The notes under the pieces: model-generated | Databases searched by the model: none | What the model saw: only the letters and a program-made list of their open reading frames with translations | What the model was told of the DNA's origin: nothing | Made by a program: the position numbers and the translations under genes | NCBI GenBank assembly: GCA_024398995.1 | Contig: JAKSIE010000006.1 | Span: 1 to 64,000 of the forward strand | DNA length: 64,000 nucleotides | Source: Fibrobacter sp. | GTDB lineage: Bacteria > Fibrobacterota > Fibrobacteria > Fibrobacterales > Fibrobacteraceae | Reading direction: 5' to 3' | Part shown: piece after piece, positions 26,969 to 34,673 of the stretch | How positions within the stretch are numbered: the stretch's first letter is position 1 | Layout of the letters: the number at the start of each line of letters is the position of its first letter

Positions 26969-27685
26969 ATGATGTTCGATCCTTTGTACATGTCTATCTT
27001 GCTTGTGACTTTGGCTTTGTCCGGCATTGTTTCTTGGATGGTAAAGTCCCGTTTTAACGCTGGCCAGAAGGTTGCTATTTCCAGTGGCCTTACCGGTGCT
27101 GATGTGGCCAAGGCAATCCTTATGGATGCAGGCATTACTGACGTTCAGGTTTTGGTGCATCATGGTTTTCTTTCGGATCACTACAACCCCATGAACAAGA
27201 CCTTGAACTTGTCCAAGGAAGTTTACTATGGTCGTAACGCAAGTGCTGCGGGTGTTGCTGCGCACGAGGTTGGTCACGCAATTCAGCATGCCCAAGGTTA
27301 TTTCCCCATGTGGCTCCGTTCTGTCATTGTTCCTGCGGCAAACATTGGCTCCAACATTGGACCTTGGCTTGTGATTGCGGGGATTATTTTGATGGGAGCG
27401 GGCCGCGCTCTTGGTTATTCCCTGGCTATTGTGGGTGTGTTGCTGTTTGCGATTGCAACCTTGTTCACCCTGGTTACTGTGCCGGTGGAATTTGATGCCT
27501 CTGCTCGAGCCAAAAAGGCTTTAGCTCGCATGGAAGTGGTTGCTCAGGGCCGTGAATATAATACCGTAAGCGGCGTACTCTTTGCTGCGGGTCTTACTTA
27601 TGTGGCTGCAGCAATCGGTTCCATTATGCAGCTGCTGTACTGGGCTTATCGGGCTGGGCTACTCAGCGGCAGAAACGACGATTAA
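26969..27685 (+). CDS. Zinc metallopeptidase, YugP family
   Basis: 238 residues. A membrane helix at about 5-22 is followed by the zinc motif AAHEVGHAIQHAQGY (HEVGH near 95-99), two central helices (about 115-165) and a C-terminal helix. It matches the YugP-type neutral zinc peptidase family, of unknown substrate, inner membrane. The ATG pair at 26969/26972 is preceded by AAGAGG. Single gene between two terminators. Confidence 0.9.
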   Translation: MMFDPLYMSILLVTLALSGIVSWMVKSRFNAGQKVAISSGLTGADVAKAILMDAGITDVQVLVHHGFLSDHYNPMNKTLNLSKEVYYGRNASAAGVAAHEVGHAIQHAQGYFPMWLRSVIVPAANIGSNIGPWLVIAGIILMGAGRALGYSLAIVGVLLFAIATLFTLVTVPVEFDASARAKKALARMEVVAQGREYNTVSGVLFAAGLTYVAAAIGSIMQLLYWAYRAGLLSGRNDD

Positions 27686-27694
27686 GTAAAAAAA

Positions 27695-27718
27695 TGCACC
27701 GCAGTAGCGGTGCTTTTT
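27695..27718. terminator. Bidirectional terminator between the YugP-like and ScpA genes
   Basis: A seven-pair stem GCACCGC/GCGGTGC with an AGTA loop sits between A-rich and T-rich flanks. It can end both the plus-strand peptidase and the minus-strand scpA transcripts. Confidence 0.88.
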
Positions 27719-27719
27719 G

Positions 27720-29333
27720 TTAGTCTTTTTTACCGAAATTTTTAGCGCTTCTAGTCAGGTAGGCAATGTACTCGGCGTCGGTCATCTCGTTGCCTGCGAA
27801 GAAGGGAGCTTCGTCTTTTTCAGACTCTTCCTGTTTTGTAACAACGGGTTCTTCTGCAATTTCTTCTGTGGGCTCAATCTTAGTCTCGGCGGTTTCTGCT
27901 GTTGCTTCTACAGATGCGTTTGCGGGTTCTTCCGCGGGAACGATTGTGGGGGCGGCCCCGCCGTTCTGGTTGTAAAATTCCTGGGCCTTGCGCATGAACT
28001 CTGCAAACTCTTCGTCCGACATTTGCTTTTCTGGTTCGGCAGCTGTCGGCTCTTCGGAGACTTCGCTGGCGCTTACTACTGTGGGCACAAAATCTTCGTC
28101 ATCCTCATCAACGAATTCTTCATCAACGAACTCTTCAGTGACGAATTCTTCTTCACCTTCGACGGGCTCTGCAGACTCGGCGTCGGGTTCAACTGTTGCT
28201 TCGTCTGCGACGGTACTTTCGGCGGGAGCGCTGGATTCCTCAACAGGTGCTGCGGCACTTTCGGCAGGTGCTGCGGCACTTTCGACTGGAGTTGCTGCTC
28301 CTTCGGCGGCGTCATCGGCCTTCATCATTTCGGCAAAGGCGTTCTCCTGAACGTCGGACATATCCACTTTGCCTTCCAACATGTCGGTAAGGTCCTCTTC
28401 GGAAACTTCTCGACCGCTGGTTGCCCACTGAACGGCTTCGCGCATCACGGCGGCCAGATCACCCACAGTCTGTTCCTGGGAACGAGCCATGGCCTGGTTG
28501 CGGATTGCTTCCACAAGGCCGCTCTTGACTTCGGGATCCTTGGAGAAGAAGACTGTTTCGCGAGCCATTTCGTCGGCGAAATCCGGATTGTTCTTTTTGC
28601 GGTAAATCCAGATAGGACCGAACAATTCGCTCTGGCGGAAAACGATTTCGTCTGTCTTGATCATCTCAAGCATTGCCATAAAGGTCACGGCGGCAACGAT
28701 GGGATGGGAGTCATTTTCTAGAAGGTCTTCGAAAAGGGCTCGGCCATTCACACTCAAGAAGTTGTTGATGGCCTGCTGACGGTCCTGAATGGTCACATAG
28801 TCCAATTCAATATGATGAACCGTTTCGGAGATCTTTGTTTTCAAACTTTTTTGGTAGGCGCGGAATAATTGCCAAATGTTGGCGTCGGCCAAGGTGTCGT
28901 CATCGGACTGGGTCTTTTCCAAGCGTCCGCGAGAATAGGTACCGAAGTTTTCCCCTTCCATTTCTTGAAGTCCGCTGGCCACCTGTTTGAATCGCTGGTA
29001 CTCCAGCATTTCCTTCATAAGCTGTTCACGGTCGGCGTTGTATTCTTCTTCAAGCTGGGGATCTCGTTCTTCGGCAGGGAGCAGTTCCTGCACCTTCAAC
29101 GCCATGAGGCGGCTTGCCATGGAAAGAAAGTCGCCCGCTTTGGAAAGGTCCATGCTGGAGGATTCACTGTAGACGTTCACCCATTCCAGGAACTGGTCGG
29201 CAATTTCTGCAATGGAAATCTGTTCCAGAGGAACTTCTTTCTTCTGGACGAGATAGACCAACAAATCCATGGGACCATTGAAGGCTCCAATACGGACTTC
29301 GTATTCTTCTTGTTCCAGATATTCGTTTTCCAT
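27720..29333 (-). CDS. scpA: Segregation and condensation protein ScpA with a long acidic tail
   Basis: 537 residues from ATG 29333. About residues 8-265 are the ScpA kleisin: FNGPMDLLVYLVQKKEVPLE near the N-terminus, LSMASRLMALKVQELLP, and the winged-helix part FVALLEM-like (VAAVTFMAMLEMIKTDEIVF). ScpA joins SMC ATPases for chromosome segregation. Typical ScpA is about 250 residues; here about 270 more form an acidic, low-complexity tail rich in Glu, Ala, Pro and Val, with short tandem repeats. No scpB or smc gene is adjacent. An in-frame TTG at 29342 is a weak alternative start. Confidence 0.9.
   Translation of the reverse strand: MENEYLEQEEYEVRIGAFNGPMDLLVYLVQKKEVPLEQISIAEIADQFLEWVNVYSESSSMDLSKAGDFLSMASRLMALKVQELLPAEERDPQLEEEYNADREQLMKEMLEYQRFKQVASGLQEMEGENFGTYSRGRLEKTQSDDDTLADANIWQLFRAYQKSLKTKISETVHHIELDYVTIQDRQQAINNFLSVNGRALFEDLLENDSHPIVAAVTFMAMLEMIKTDEIVFRQSELFGPIWIYRKKNNPDFADEMARETVFFSKDPEVKSGLVEAIRNQAMARSQEQTVGDLAAVMREAVQWATSGREVSEEDLTDMLEGKVDMSDVQENAFAEMMKADDAAEGAATPVESAAAPAESAAAPVEESSAPAESTVADEATVEPDAESAEPVEGEEEFVTEEFVDEEFVDEDDEDFVPTVVSASEVSEEPTAAEPEKQMSDEEFAEFMRKAQEFYNQNGGAAPTIVPAEEPANASVEATAETAETKIEPTEEIAEEPVVTKQEESEKDEAPFFAGNEMTDAEYIAYLTRSAKNFGKKD
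28108..28152 (-). repeat. 15-bp tandem repeats in the ScpA tail
   Basis: Three 15-bp units (28108-28122, 28123-28137, 28138-28152) differing at a few bases encode repeated EEFV(D/T) motifs in the acidic tail. Confidence 0.7.
28244..28285 (-). repeat. 21-bp tandem repeat in the ScpA tail
   Basis: Two copies of a 21-bp unit, 28244-28264 and 28265-28285, differ at one base and encode two PAESAAA-type heptapeptides. Confidence 0.75.
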
Positions 29334-29386
29334 TATCCCCAAATGTAGAAAAAAGTTTATTTTTATAAAAAAAGGAGGGCCTTGTT

Positions 29387-29956
29387 ATGGTCCAGTTTTC
29401 GTCGAAATACTTTAAGTGGTTCTTTGCTGCTTTGGCGGTGCTTTCTGCCTTTGCTTGTTTTTGCTTTGCTGGTGAACTGATTGATCCAAGAGACAATCAT
29501 GTCTATAAAACGGTGAAAATTGGGAACAAAGTTTGGATGGCCGAAAATCTCAATTATGAACTGCGAGAAAGTTTTTGTTTCGAAGGCAGCAACTGTAACC
29601 AATTCGGGCGTTACTACCGCTGGAAGGACGCCTTGAATATTTGCCCTGCTGGATGGCACCTGCCTGTAAAGGGTGAACTAGATGCCTTATTGAGTGCAGG
29701 TCCCAAGGCTCTCAAAAATTCGAATGGATTTAACCTGCAGCAGACAGGTTGTTTTGGCGGTCAGGATGCTATTGTCTATGATGCGGATCGTTCCTTCCTG
29801 TGGAGCGCAACTTCGGTGGATGAATGTGGCGGAGATGCTGCAGAAATGGAATGTTTCTACGCTTATGTTCTTCGCAATTCCCACTTTGGTGTGTCTGTGG
29901 TTGAAGAATACTTTGATGCGGACGTCTTTTATTCTGTTCGTTGCGTGAAGGATTAA
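29387..29956 (+). CDS. Fib_succ_major (TIGR02145) domain secreted protein
   Basis: 189 residues. A signal peptide ends ACFCFAG (about residue 29). The mature part is a single Fibrobacter major paralogous domain: the opening DPRDNHVYKTVKIGNKVWMA and ENLNY, then GRYYRWKDALNICPAGWHLP. This fold is a formylglycine-generating-enzyme-like or C-type-lectin-like surface module of unknown function. Four or more Cys suggest disulphides. Single-domain versions are common in Fibrobacter. It sits 30 bp upstream of the second TIGR02147 gene region, so co-transcription is possible. Confidence 0.88.
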   Translation: MVQFSSKYFKWFFAALAVLSAFACFCFAGELIDPRDNHVYKTVKIGNKVWMAENLNYELRESFCFEGSNCNQFGRYYRWKDALNICPAGWHLPVKGELDALLSAGPKALKNSNGFNLQQTGCFGGQDAIVYDADRSFLWSATSVDECGGDAAEMECFYAYVLRNSHFGVSVVEEYFDADVFYSVRCVKD

Positions 29957-30010
29957 TATATTTTATATTGGACCTTCAGAAGAAGGGTGTTTGGTGAAAA
30001 GGATTTGGGT

Positions 30011-30859
30011 ATGGCTTCTAGTAAGGTAGTAGAAAGTCTCTTTTCTTACGATGATTATCGTAAGTTTCTTCAGGATTACTTTGAAGAACAAAAAAATCGG
30101 AGTGCAGCGTTTTCTCACCGATTCTTTGCTGCAAAGGCTGGATTTAAAACATCCTCCTATTGCTTGAATGTGATTCGCGGACGTTTTAAACTGACGCGAA
30201 AATCTGCGGAAAAAATCGCATCGGCCATAGGACTTGGGTCTCTTCAGGAAGCATTCTTCCTTGCTTTGGTGGAATTTAACCAGGCCGAACAAATTAACAA
30301 GCGTGATGAAGCCTGGGAACAAATCTTGTTGGTCAAGAGACAGGCGGAAATTACCCATCTAACCAATCGTGAACAAACCTATTTTTCAAAGTGGTATCAT
30401 CCCGTTATTCGAGAACTGATTGTCAATTCTAAATGGAATGAAGACTTCAAGGTTTTGGCCCGAATGGTGGTTCCTCATATTACGGCGAATGAAGCCCGTG
30501 ATGCGGTAAGGAACTTGCTGGAGTTGGGATTAGTTAAATATGAAAATGGTCGGTACATTGAAACGTCCTTGGTGGTGGACGCTAAGGATGTTTCTCCGAT
30601 TGCGCTTCGCCAAATCCGCCGCGACTACATTCAGCATGCGCTGCGGGCTGTAGAATGTGTTCCGAGGGATGAATACTATTCAGCATTTACGACACTTGCC
30701 ATGAGCGAAAAGTCGTTTAAGTATGTGGTCGAGGTTATGCGTGATGCTCGTAAGAAAATTATGGCGAAAATCGCGAACGATATGGATGTGGAACGCGTTT
30801 ATGAAATGATGTTCATGACATTCCCTATGAGTGAAAGAATTTCGAAGGATGAAAAATGA
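30011..30859 (+). CDS. TIGR02147 family protein (putative DNA-binding regulator), module B
   Basis: 282 residues from ATG 30011 (AAAGGA seven bases upstream); GTG 29987 is an in-frame alternative. TIGR02147 hallmarks: YDDYRKFLQDYFEEQK near the start, an HTH-like region with FAAKAGFKTSSYCLNVIRG, the central YFSKWYHPVIREL, a winged-helix-like GLVKYENGRYIE and the C-terminal MMFMTFPMSE. It shares the central [YF](F/L)SKW motif with the 1938 protein but is otherwise divergent. Its stop overlaps the next lipoprotein start by 4 bp, as in module A. Confidence 0.88.
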   Translation: MASSKVVESLFSYDDYRKFLQDYFEEQKNRSAAFSHRFFAAKAGFKTSSYCLNVIRGRFKLTRKSAEKIASAIGLGSLQEAFFLALVEFNQAEQINKRDEAWEQILLVKRQAEITHLTNREQTYFSKWYHPVIRELIVNSKWNEDFKVLARMVVPHITANEARDAVRNLLELGLVKYENGRYIETSLVVDAKDVSPIALRQIRRDYIQHALRAVECVPRDEYYSAFTTLAMSEKSFKYVVEVMRDARKKIMAKIANDMDVERVYEMMFMTFPMSERISKDEK

Positions 30860-32055
30860 AAACTGTAATTCAAATCCTTTCGTTTAATTTGTTTGTAATA
30901 TTTCTTTTTTGCGCTTGTAGCGAAAAGAATGTTGCTGGTGGTATGACTGATATTGACCACTCCATTACGGTTTCGGGTGTGGTAATTGATTCCGATGGAA
31001 AAGTTGTTCCCTCAGCTCGTGTTGTGGCGTATATTGACAACTCAATCTCCATAGATGATTCTGTTGATACCCAGTCTGACAAGCAGGGAAAATACCAGCT
31101 GGTACTTAAGAAACATGCCGAAAAGGATACGGTTGTCCTGTTTGCGGAACAAGGTTCTCAATGCGGTTTGACGAACTTAGGTGATGGAGAACGTCATGAT
31201 TTAAAGATTTCTTCAAGAAAGTCCCTGAAGGGATCCATGAATGGATCTAATGGTGGCTTTGTCCGCATTAAAGGTACGAATCTGAAGGCTGATGTTGCCG
31301 AGGACGGTTCCTTTGCCTTTGACGCGATTCCATCTGGCAAAGATCTTATTCTTCAATATGTGCAGAAGGACGATGCTATTGCGGCATATACAATTTCTGT
31401 TTCAGATTCTGCGGAAGAAGTTGTACTGCCGGCAATGATTGAAATCCTTCTTAAGATGGAGGGGTCGGAACGAGTTTTTGATAACGATTCTACTGTCGCT
31501 GAAAAGGTTACTTATGAATCTGGAATTGATGGCAAGGCTATATTGTTAGCTCCGGGACAGTTTATCGAGATTGATTCTATGAATCTTACCGATGGTGATT
31601 TTACTATTTCCCTTTGGACAAAGTGGAATGGCCCCAATGATAATCACCAGATTCTAGTTTCTCAGCGTAGTTACTGGAGCGACAGCACTTCGAAATTCCA
31701 ATGGCACTACGAGGCCTCCTACGGAAACTTTACGGTGATGAAAAGTGCTCCGGTTAGGCCCGATGATATTGTCTTCGGAGACTCTTCTATCGTTCCTGTA
31801 GGGGAGTGGTGCTTCTTGACCCTGGTTTCGGAAAATCATAATTTCACCATGTATGTCAATGGTGAGCAGGTGGGGGAGACCAGTCCCTTTACCACAAATC
31901 AGCTGGATGTTTACGTACCTTTCCGCATAGGTGGAAACGAAATTAAAACGGAAACATGGAACGGCTTGATTGATGAAGTTCGAATAGAAAGCGTGGCCCG
32001 TAATCAGGAATGGATTGTTAACACATTTCAAACACACTTATACAACATGGAATAA
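30856..32055 (+). CDS. Lipoprotein with LamG-like domain
   Basis: 399 residues. A lipoprotein signal ends FLFCAC (the last Cys, near residue 22, is the probable lipid site). A carboxypeptidase-regulatory-like domain follows (VSGVVIDSDGKVVPSARVVAY, then KQGKYQLVL). Residues about 215-395 form a concanavalin/LamG fold: DGKAILLAPGQFIEI, DGDFTISLWTKW, NHQILVSQRS, FTMYVNGEQVGE and WNGLIDEVRIESVARN. LamG domains bind glycans or proteins. Start sits inside the TIGR02147 stop (ATGA). Inferred carbohydrate-binding surface lipoprotein paired with its regulator. Confidence 0.85.
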   Translation: MKTVIQILSFNLFVIFLFCACSEKNVAGGMTDIDHSITVSGVVIDSDGKVVPSARVVAYIDNSISIDDSVDTQSDKQGKYQLVLKKHAEKDTVVLFAEQGSQCGLTNLGDGERHDLKISSRKSLKGSMNGSNGGFVRIKGTNLKADVAEDGSFAFDAIPSGKDLILQYVQKDDAIAAYTISVSDSAEEVVLPAMIEILLKMEGSERVFDNDSTVAEKVTYESGIDGKAILLAPGQFIEIDSMNLTDGDFTISLWTKWNGPNDNHQILVSQRSYWSDSTSKFQWHYEASYGNFTVMKSAPVRPDDIVFGDSSIVPVGEWCFLTLVSENHNFTMYVNGEQVGETSPFTTNQLDVYVPFRIGGNEIKTETWNGLIDEVRIESVARNQEWIVNTFQTHLYNME

Positions 32056-32106
32056 TCCAAACCATTGGTGATTTTAAATTGCCGATGTACCTTTGACTTT
32101 GGAGTG

Positions 32107-32120
32107 ACGCCATTTGGCGT
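32107..32120 (+). promoter_or_regulatory. Short leader hairpin upstream of the 32144 gene
   Basis: ACGCC-ATTT-GGCGT lies 24 nt before the ATG. It could be a leader stem or a dyad operator; no direct support. Confidence 0.35.
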
Positions 32121-32143
32121 TCCTTTGAAATGGGATTTGGATT

Positions 32144-34561
32144 ATGAAAAAATACGTACTTGGCGCAACCCTTGTTGTATGCGCTATATCTTTCGCCGCC
32201 AATGGCGATGCCTATACTTGGCCGACTTATCGTTCTGACCTGGATTACGATACAAGATCAAATCTAGGTGAAATCAAACCGCCAACCAAGTTTAATGAAA
32301 ACTGTTCCGGCGTTACCGGCAGAAAGGCTGGTAAGTGGTGGGCTCTCTATTGGGGAAAGGATCGCGACGCTAGAATCACGGATGTGACCATTGATAGCAT
32401 CCTGAAAAAGTACGATACGGATTTTACGTATCTCTACGATACCTTGGGTTGGGCTCCTGATGCACAGGCTCAGAAAGGCCAGTATAGTGCTGTCTATTAC
32501 TATGGTTCTGGAACATGTGCTGGTGGCGCTAAGACGGATACTACGGGAGGCTGGCAAACAGTGGTTGCCGGCTATACGGCTGTGGCTGCATCTTTTTATC
32601 CTCTTTACAGCTTTAATACCAGCTGCCCCTACCGTGATCGTGTTTCTCAAATGGATGCTATGATTCACGAGGGAATCCATTCCATGACGAATGGCTATCC
32701 TGGTGCAAAACAGGCCCACTGGTTTCAGGAAGCGGGTAACACTTGGATTCAGCAGGATATGTTCTCCCACCGCGAAGGAGTCTATAGCGGCATGGGCTTC
32801 CTGAATGCGGCTACGGTGATAGCTCCTTTTATGCCTATCGAATGCTATTCAGGTTGGCTTGTGGATGGAACCTTTGGTGGTCCCGGTGCGCAGGGTGTTA
32901 CCGGCAAGAACCAGCGTTATCTCTTAGGTGGCGCTCAGTATAGCAATATCTTCCCTACATTCCTGGGAACATGGCTAGGCACGGGCTCTGTCCGCTGGAT
33001 TTATGGCAATGCCTATGGTAAAACAACCTATTTGCTGGAAACTTACGCCTTGGACAAGGGGCTTGGTGCTGCAGCAACCCGTAGGCTTATTACGGAATTC
33101 CGTGCAAGAATGGCCTTGTTGGATATGAAAAAATGGTCCAACGAAATCAAGAATCTCTTGAATAACAATTTCGGTGGAACGAGCTACGAAGAACAGTATT
33201 ACTGGGATAACGGCCAGTACAGAAATACCTGGAAGATGACCCCCTACCAGCCAGTTACTGTCAGTGATGGTTATCTGATTCCTGACGAAGCCACAACTCC
33301 GGGCTGGTCCGGCTCTAACGTAGTGCCCCTGAAGGTGTCTTCTGGTGCAAAACAGGTGAAGGTTTCCTTCTACAATGTTGGCGGCAATTCCAATAACACC
33401 AACATGAATTACCTCCTTTGCTATCGAGCAACCGATGGAACTCCTGTTTATAGTGAACCTATTACCGGCGAAGGCTCTGTAACTTTGCGCTTGGATAAGA
33501 CCCCTTCTACAACTAATGGCTCTCAGATGGTATTTGCCGTGGTGGTCAATACGGATTATCAGTATTCTGGTAACGAAAACATTCGTACGAAACATTTTAA
33601 CTACAAGCTTAAACTTGAAGAGGGCCTTGCTGGCGCTGGCGATGCCAACGTAAAGTACTACAACAATTTTGTTCTGGACTATAAGTGGCCGGAGATTACA
33701 GATAATATTACCCCTGTTACCCCAGGTTCTTCTAGCAGTAATGTGCAAAGCAGTTCTAGTGTTATGCCCAACAGTTCATCCAGCATTGTATCCAATAGCT
33801 CCTCCAGCGTCGCATCGAGTAGCTCTATCAATGTGAAGGTGGATACGGTTAAATATGAACTTTCTGCAACGGTCCAGATTAGCGAAGATTATGGAACCTC
33901 CGTGGTTGATTTTGATGTTCAGAAGGTTGCGACAAACCTAGGCCTTGCTGCAGCAGACTTGGGCTCGGCGACATTCTTCGCTGTTGATGCGGATGGCTCC
34001 TTGAATACCAATTCTACAGCGAATGCTCCTGGCCACTGGTTTGGTAAAAATGGTGAAGTCGTGAGCTGGGGTGAAAACGCTTATGTATTCGCCGAATGGA
34101 ATATGACCGCAGGAAAGGTTTCCTTGGGTCATTATCCGAATCGTGTTTCTGCTGGCGAAACATATACCTTTGCCCAGGGATTAAAAAATGGAAACAAGAT
34201 GGTAATCTTTAAGGTTTCAGTGAAGATAGCCAACGATTCCGATGCGGAAAATCCCAAGGATCCTTCAGATGGTTCCATGTCTGTTGCTTTCACAGGAAAT
34301 GCTCCTGCAAGAAACATGTCTCTGAAGAATCGTCGTGGAGTTCTTGAAATCAAATATTCCCTCCCGAATCAGGACAATGTGAAGATTAGTCTGTATTCAG
34401 GTTTTGGTGGCCTTCTTTATCAGAATATTTCCGCCAAATCCGCTGGCAGTCATGTGGAATATTTGGATTTGGCAAGAGCCGGCCTTCCTCAAGGTACTTA
34501 CATTGTGAAGGTGTCTACAGGAACCTATCGTGAAATCCGAAGCATTACCATGGTGAAGTAA
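32144..34561 (+). CDS. Secreted protein with HExxH zinc site, DUF4859 domain and sorting-like tail
   Basis: 805 residues. A signal peptide ends ISFAA near 19. The N-terminal domain (about 20-380) contains HEGIH at residues 175-179, a canonical HExxH zinc-peptidase motif, with Glu196 in WFQEAGNTW as a possible third ligand (gluzincin-like). A beta-sandwich (about 385-515), a poly-Ser linker, a DUF4859 module (VDFDVQKVATNLGL... NAPGHWFGKNGEVVSWGENA) and a C-terminal sorting-like sandwich (VKISLYSGFGGLLYQN) follow. I infer a secreted cell-surface metallopeptidase. It follows the second TIGR02147/lipoprotein pair on the same strand. Confidence 0.8.
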   Translation: MKKYVLGATLVVCAISFAANGDAYTWPTYRSDLDYDTRSNLGEIKPPTKFNENCSGVTGRKAGKWWALYWGKDRDARITDVTIDSILKKYDTDFTYLYDTLGWAPDAQAQKGQYSAVYYYGSGTCAGGAKTDTTGGWQTVVAGYTAVAASFYPLYSFNTSCPYRDRVSQMDAMIHEGIHSMTNGYPGAKQAHWFQEAGNTWIQQDMFSHREGVYSGMGFLNAATVIAPFMPIECYSGWLVDGTFGGPGAQGVTGKNQRYLLGGAQYSNIFPTFLGTWLGTGSVRWIYGNAYGKTTYLLETYALDKGLGAAATRRLITEFRARMALLDMKKWSNEIKNLLNNNFGGTSYEEQYYWDNGQYRNTWKMTPYQPVTVSDGYLIPDEATTPGWSGSNVVPLKVSSGAKQVKVSFYNVGGNSNNTNMNYLLCYRATDGTPVYSEPITGEGSVTLRLDKTPSTTNGSQMVFAVVVNTDYQYSGNENIRTKHFNYKLKLEEGLAGAGDANVKYYNNFVLDYKWPEITDNITPVTPGSSSSNVQSSSSVMPNSSSSIVSNSSSSVASSSSINVKVDTVKYELSATVQISEDYGTSVVDFDVQKVATNLGLAAADLGSATFFAVDADGSLNTNSTANAPGHWFGKNGEVVSWGENAYVFAEWNMTAGKVSLGHYPNRVSAGETYTFAQGLKNGNKMVIFKVSVKIANDSDAENPKDPSDGSMSVAFTGNAPARNMSLKNRRGVLEIKYSLPNQDNVKISLYSGFGGLLYQNISAKSAGSHVEYLDLARAGLPQGTYIVKVSTGTYREIRSITMVK

Positions 34562-34599
34562 TCTGGGCTGAATTTTTCCATCGAACAAAATCCCCCGAT

Positions 34600-34630
34600 A
34601 AAAAAGCCGGACTCGAAAGAGTCCGGTTTT
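34600..34630. terminator. Bidirectional terminator between the 32144 gene and glmS
   Basis: An eight-pair stem CCGGACTC/GAGTCCGG with a GAAA loop has A-rich and T-rich flanks, so it can serve both convergent genes. Confidence 0.88.
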
Positions 34631-34673
34631 CTGATACTTATAAGAACTGTTGCAGTAAATTGCGGCGGTGTTT

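Noticed and set aside
27720-28530. A CRISPR-like or satellite array in the ScpA tail
   Set aside because: Repeats are short, in frame, without spacers and inside coding sequence; they are codon-level tandem repeats.
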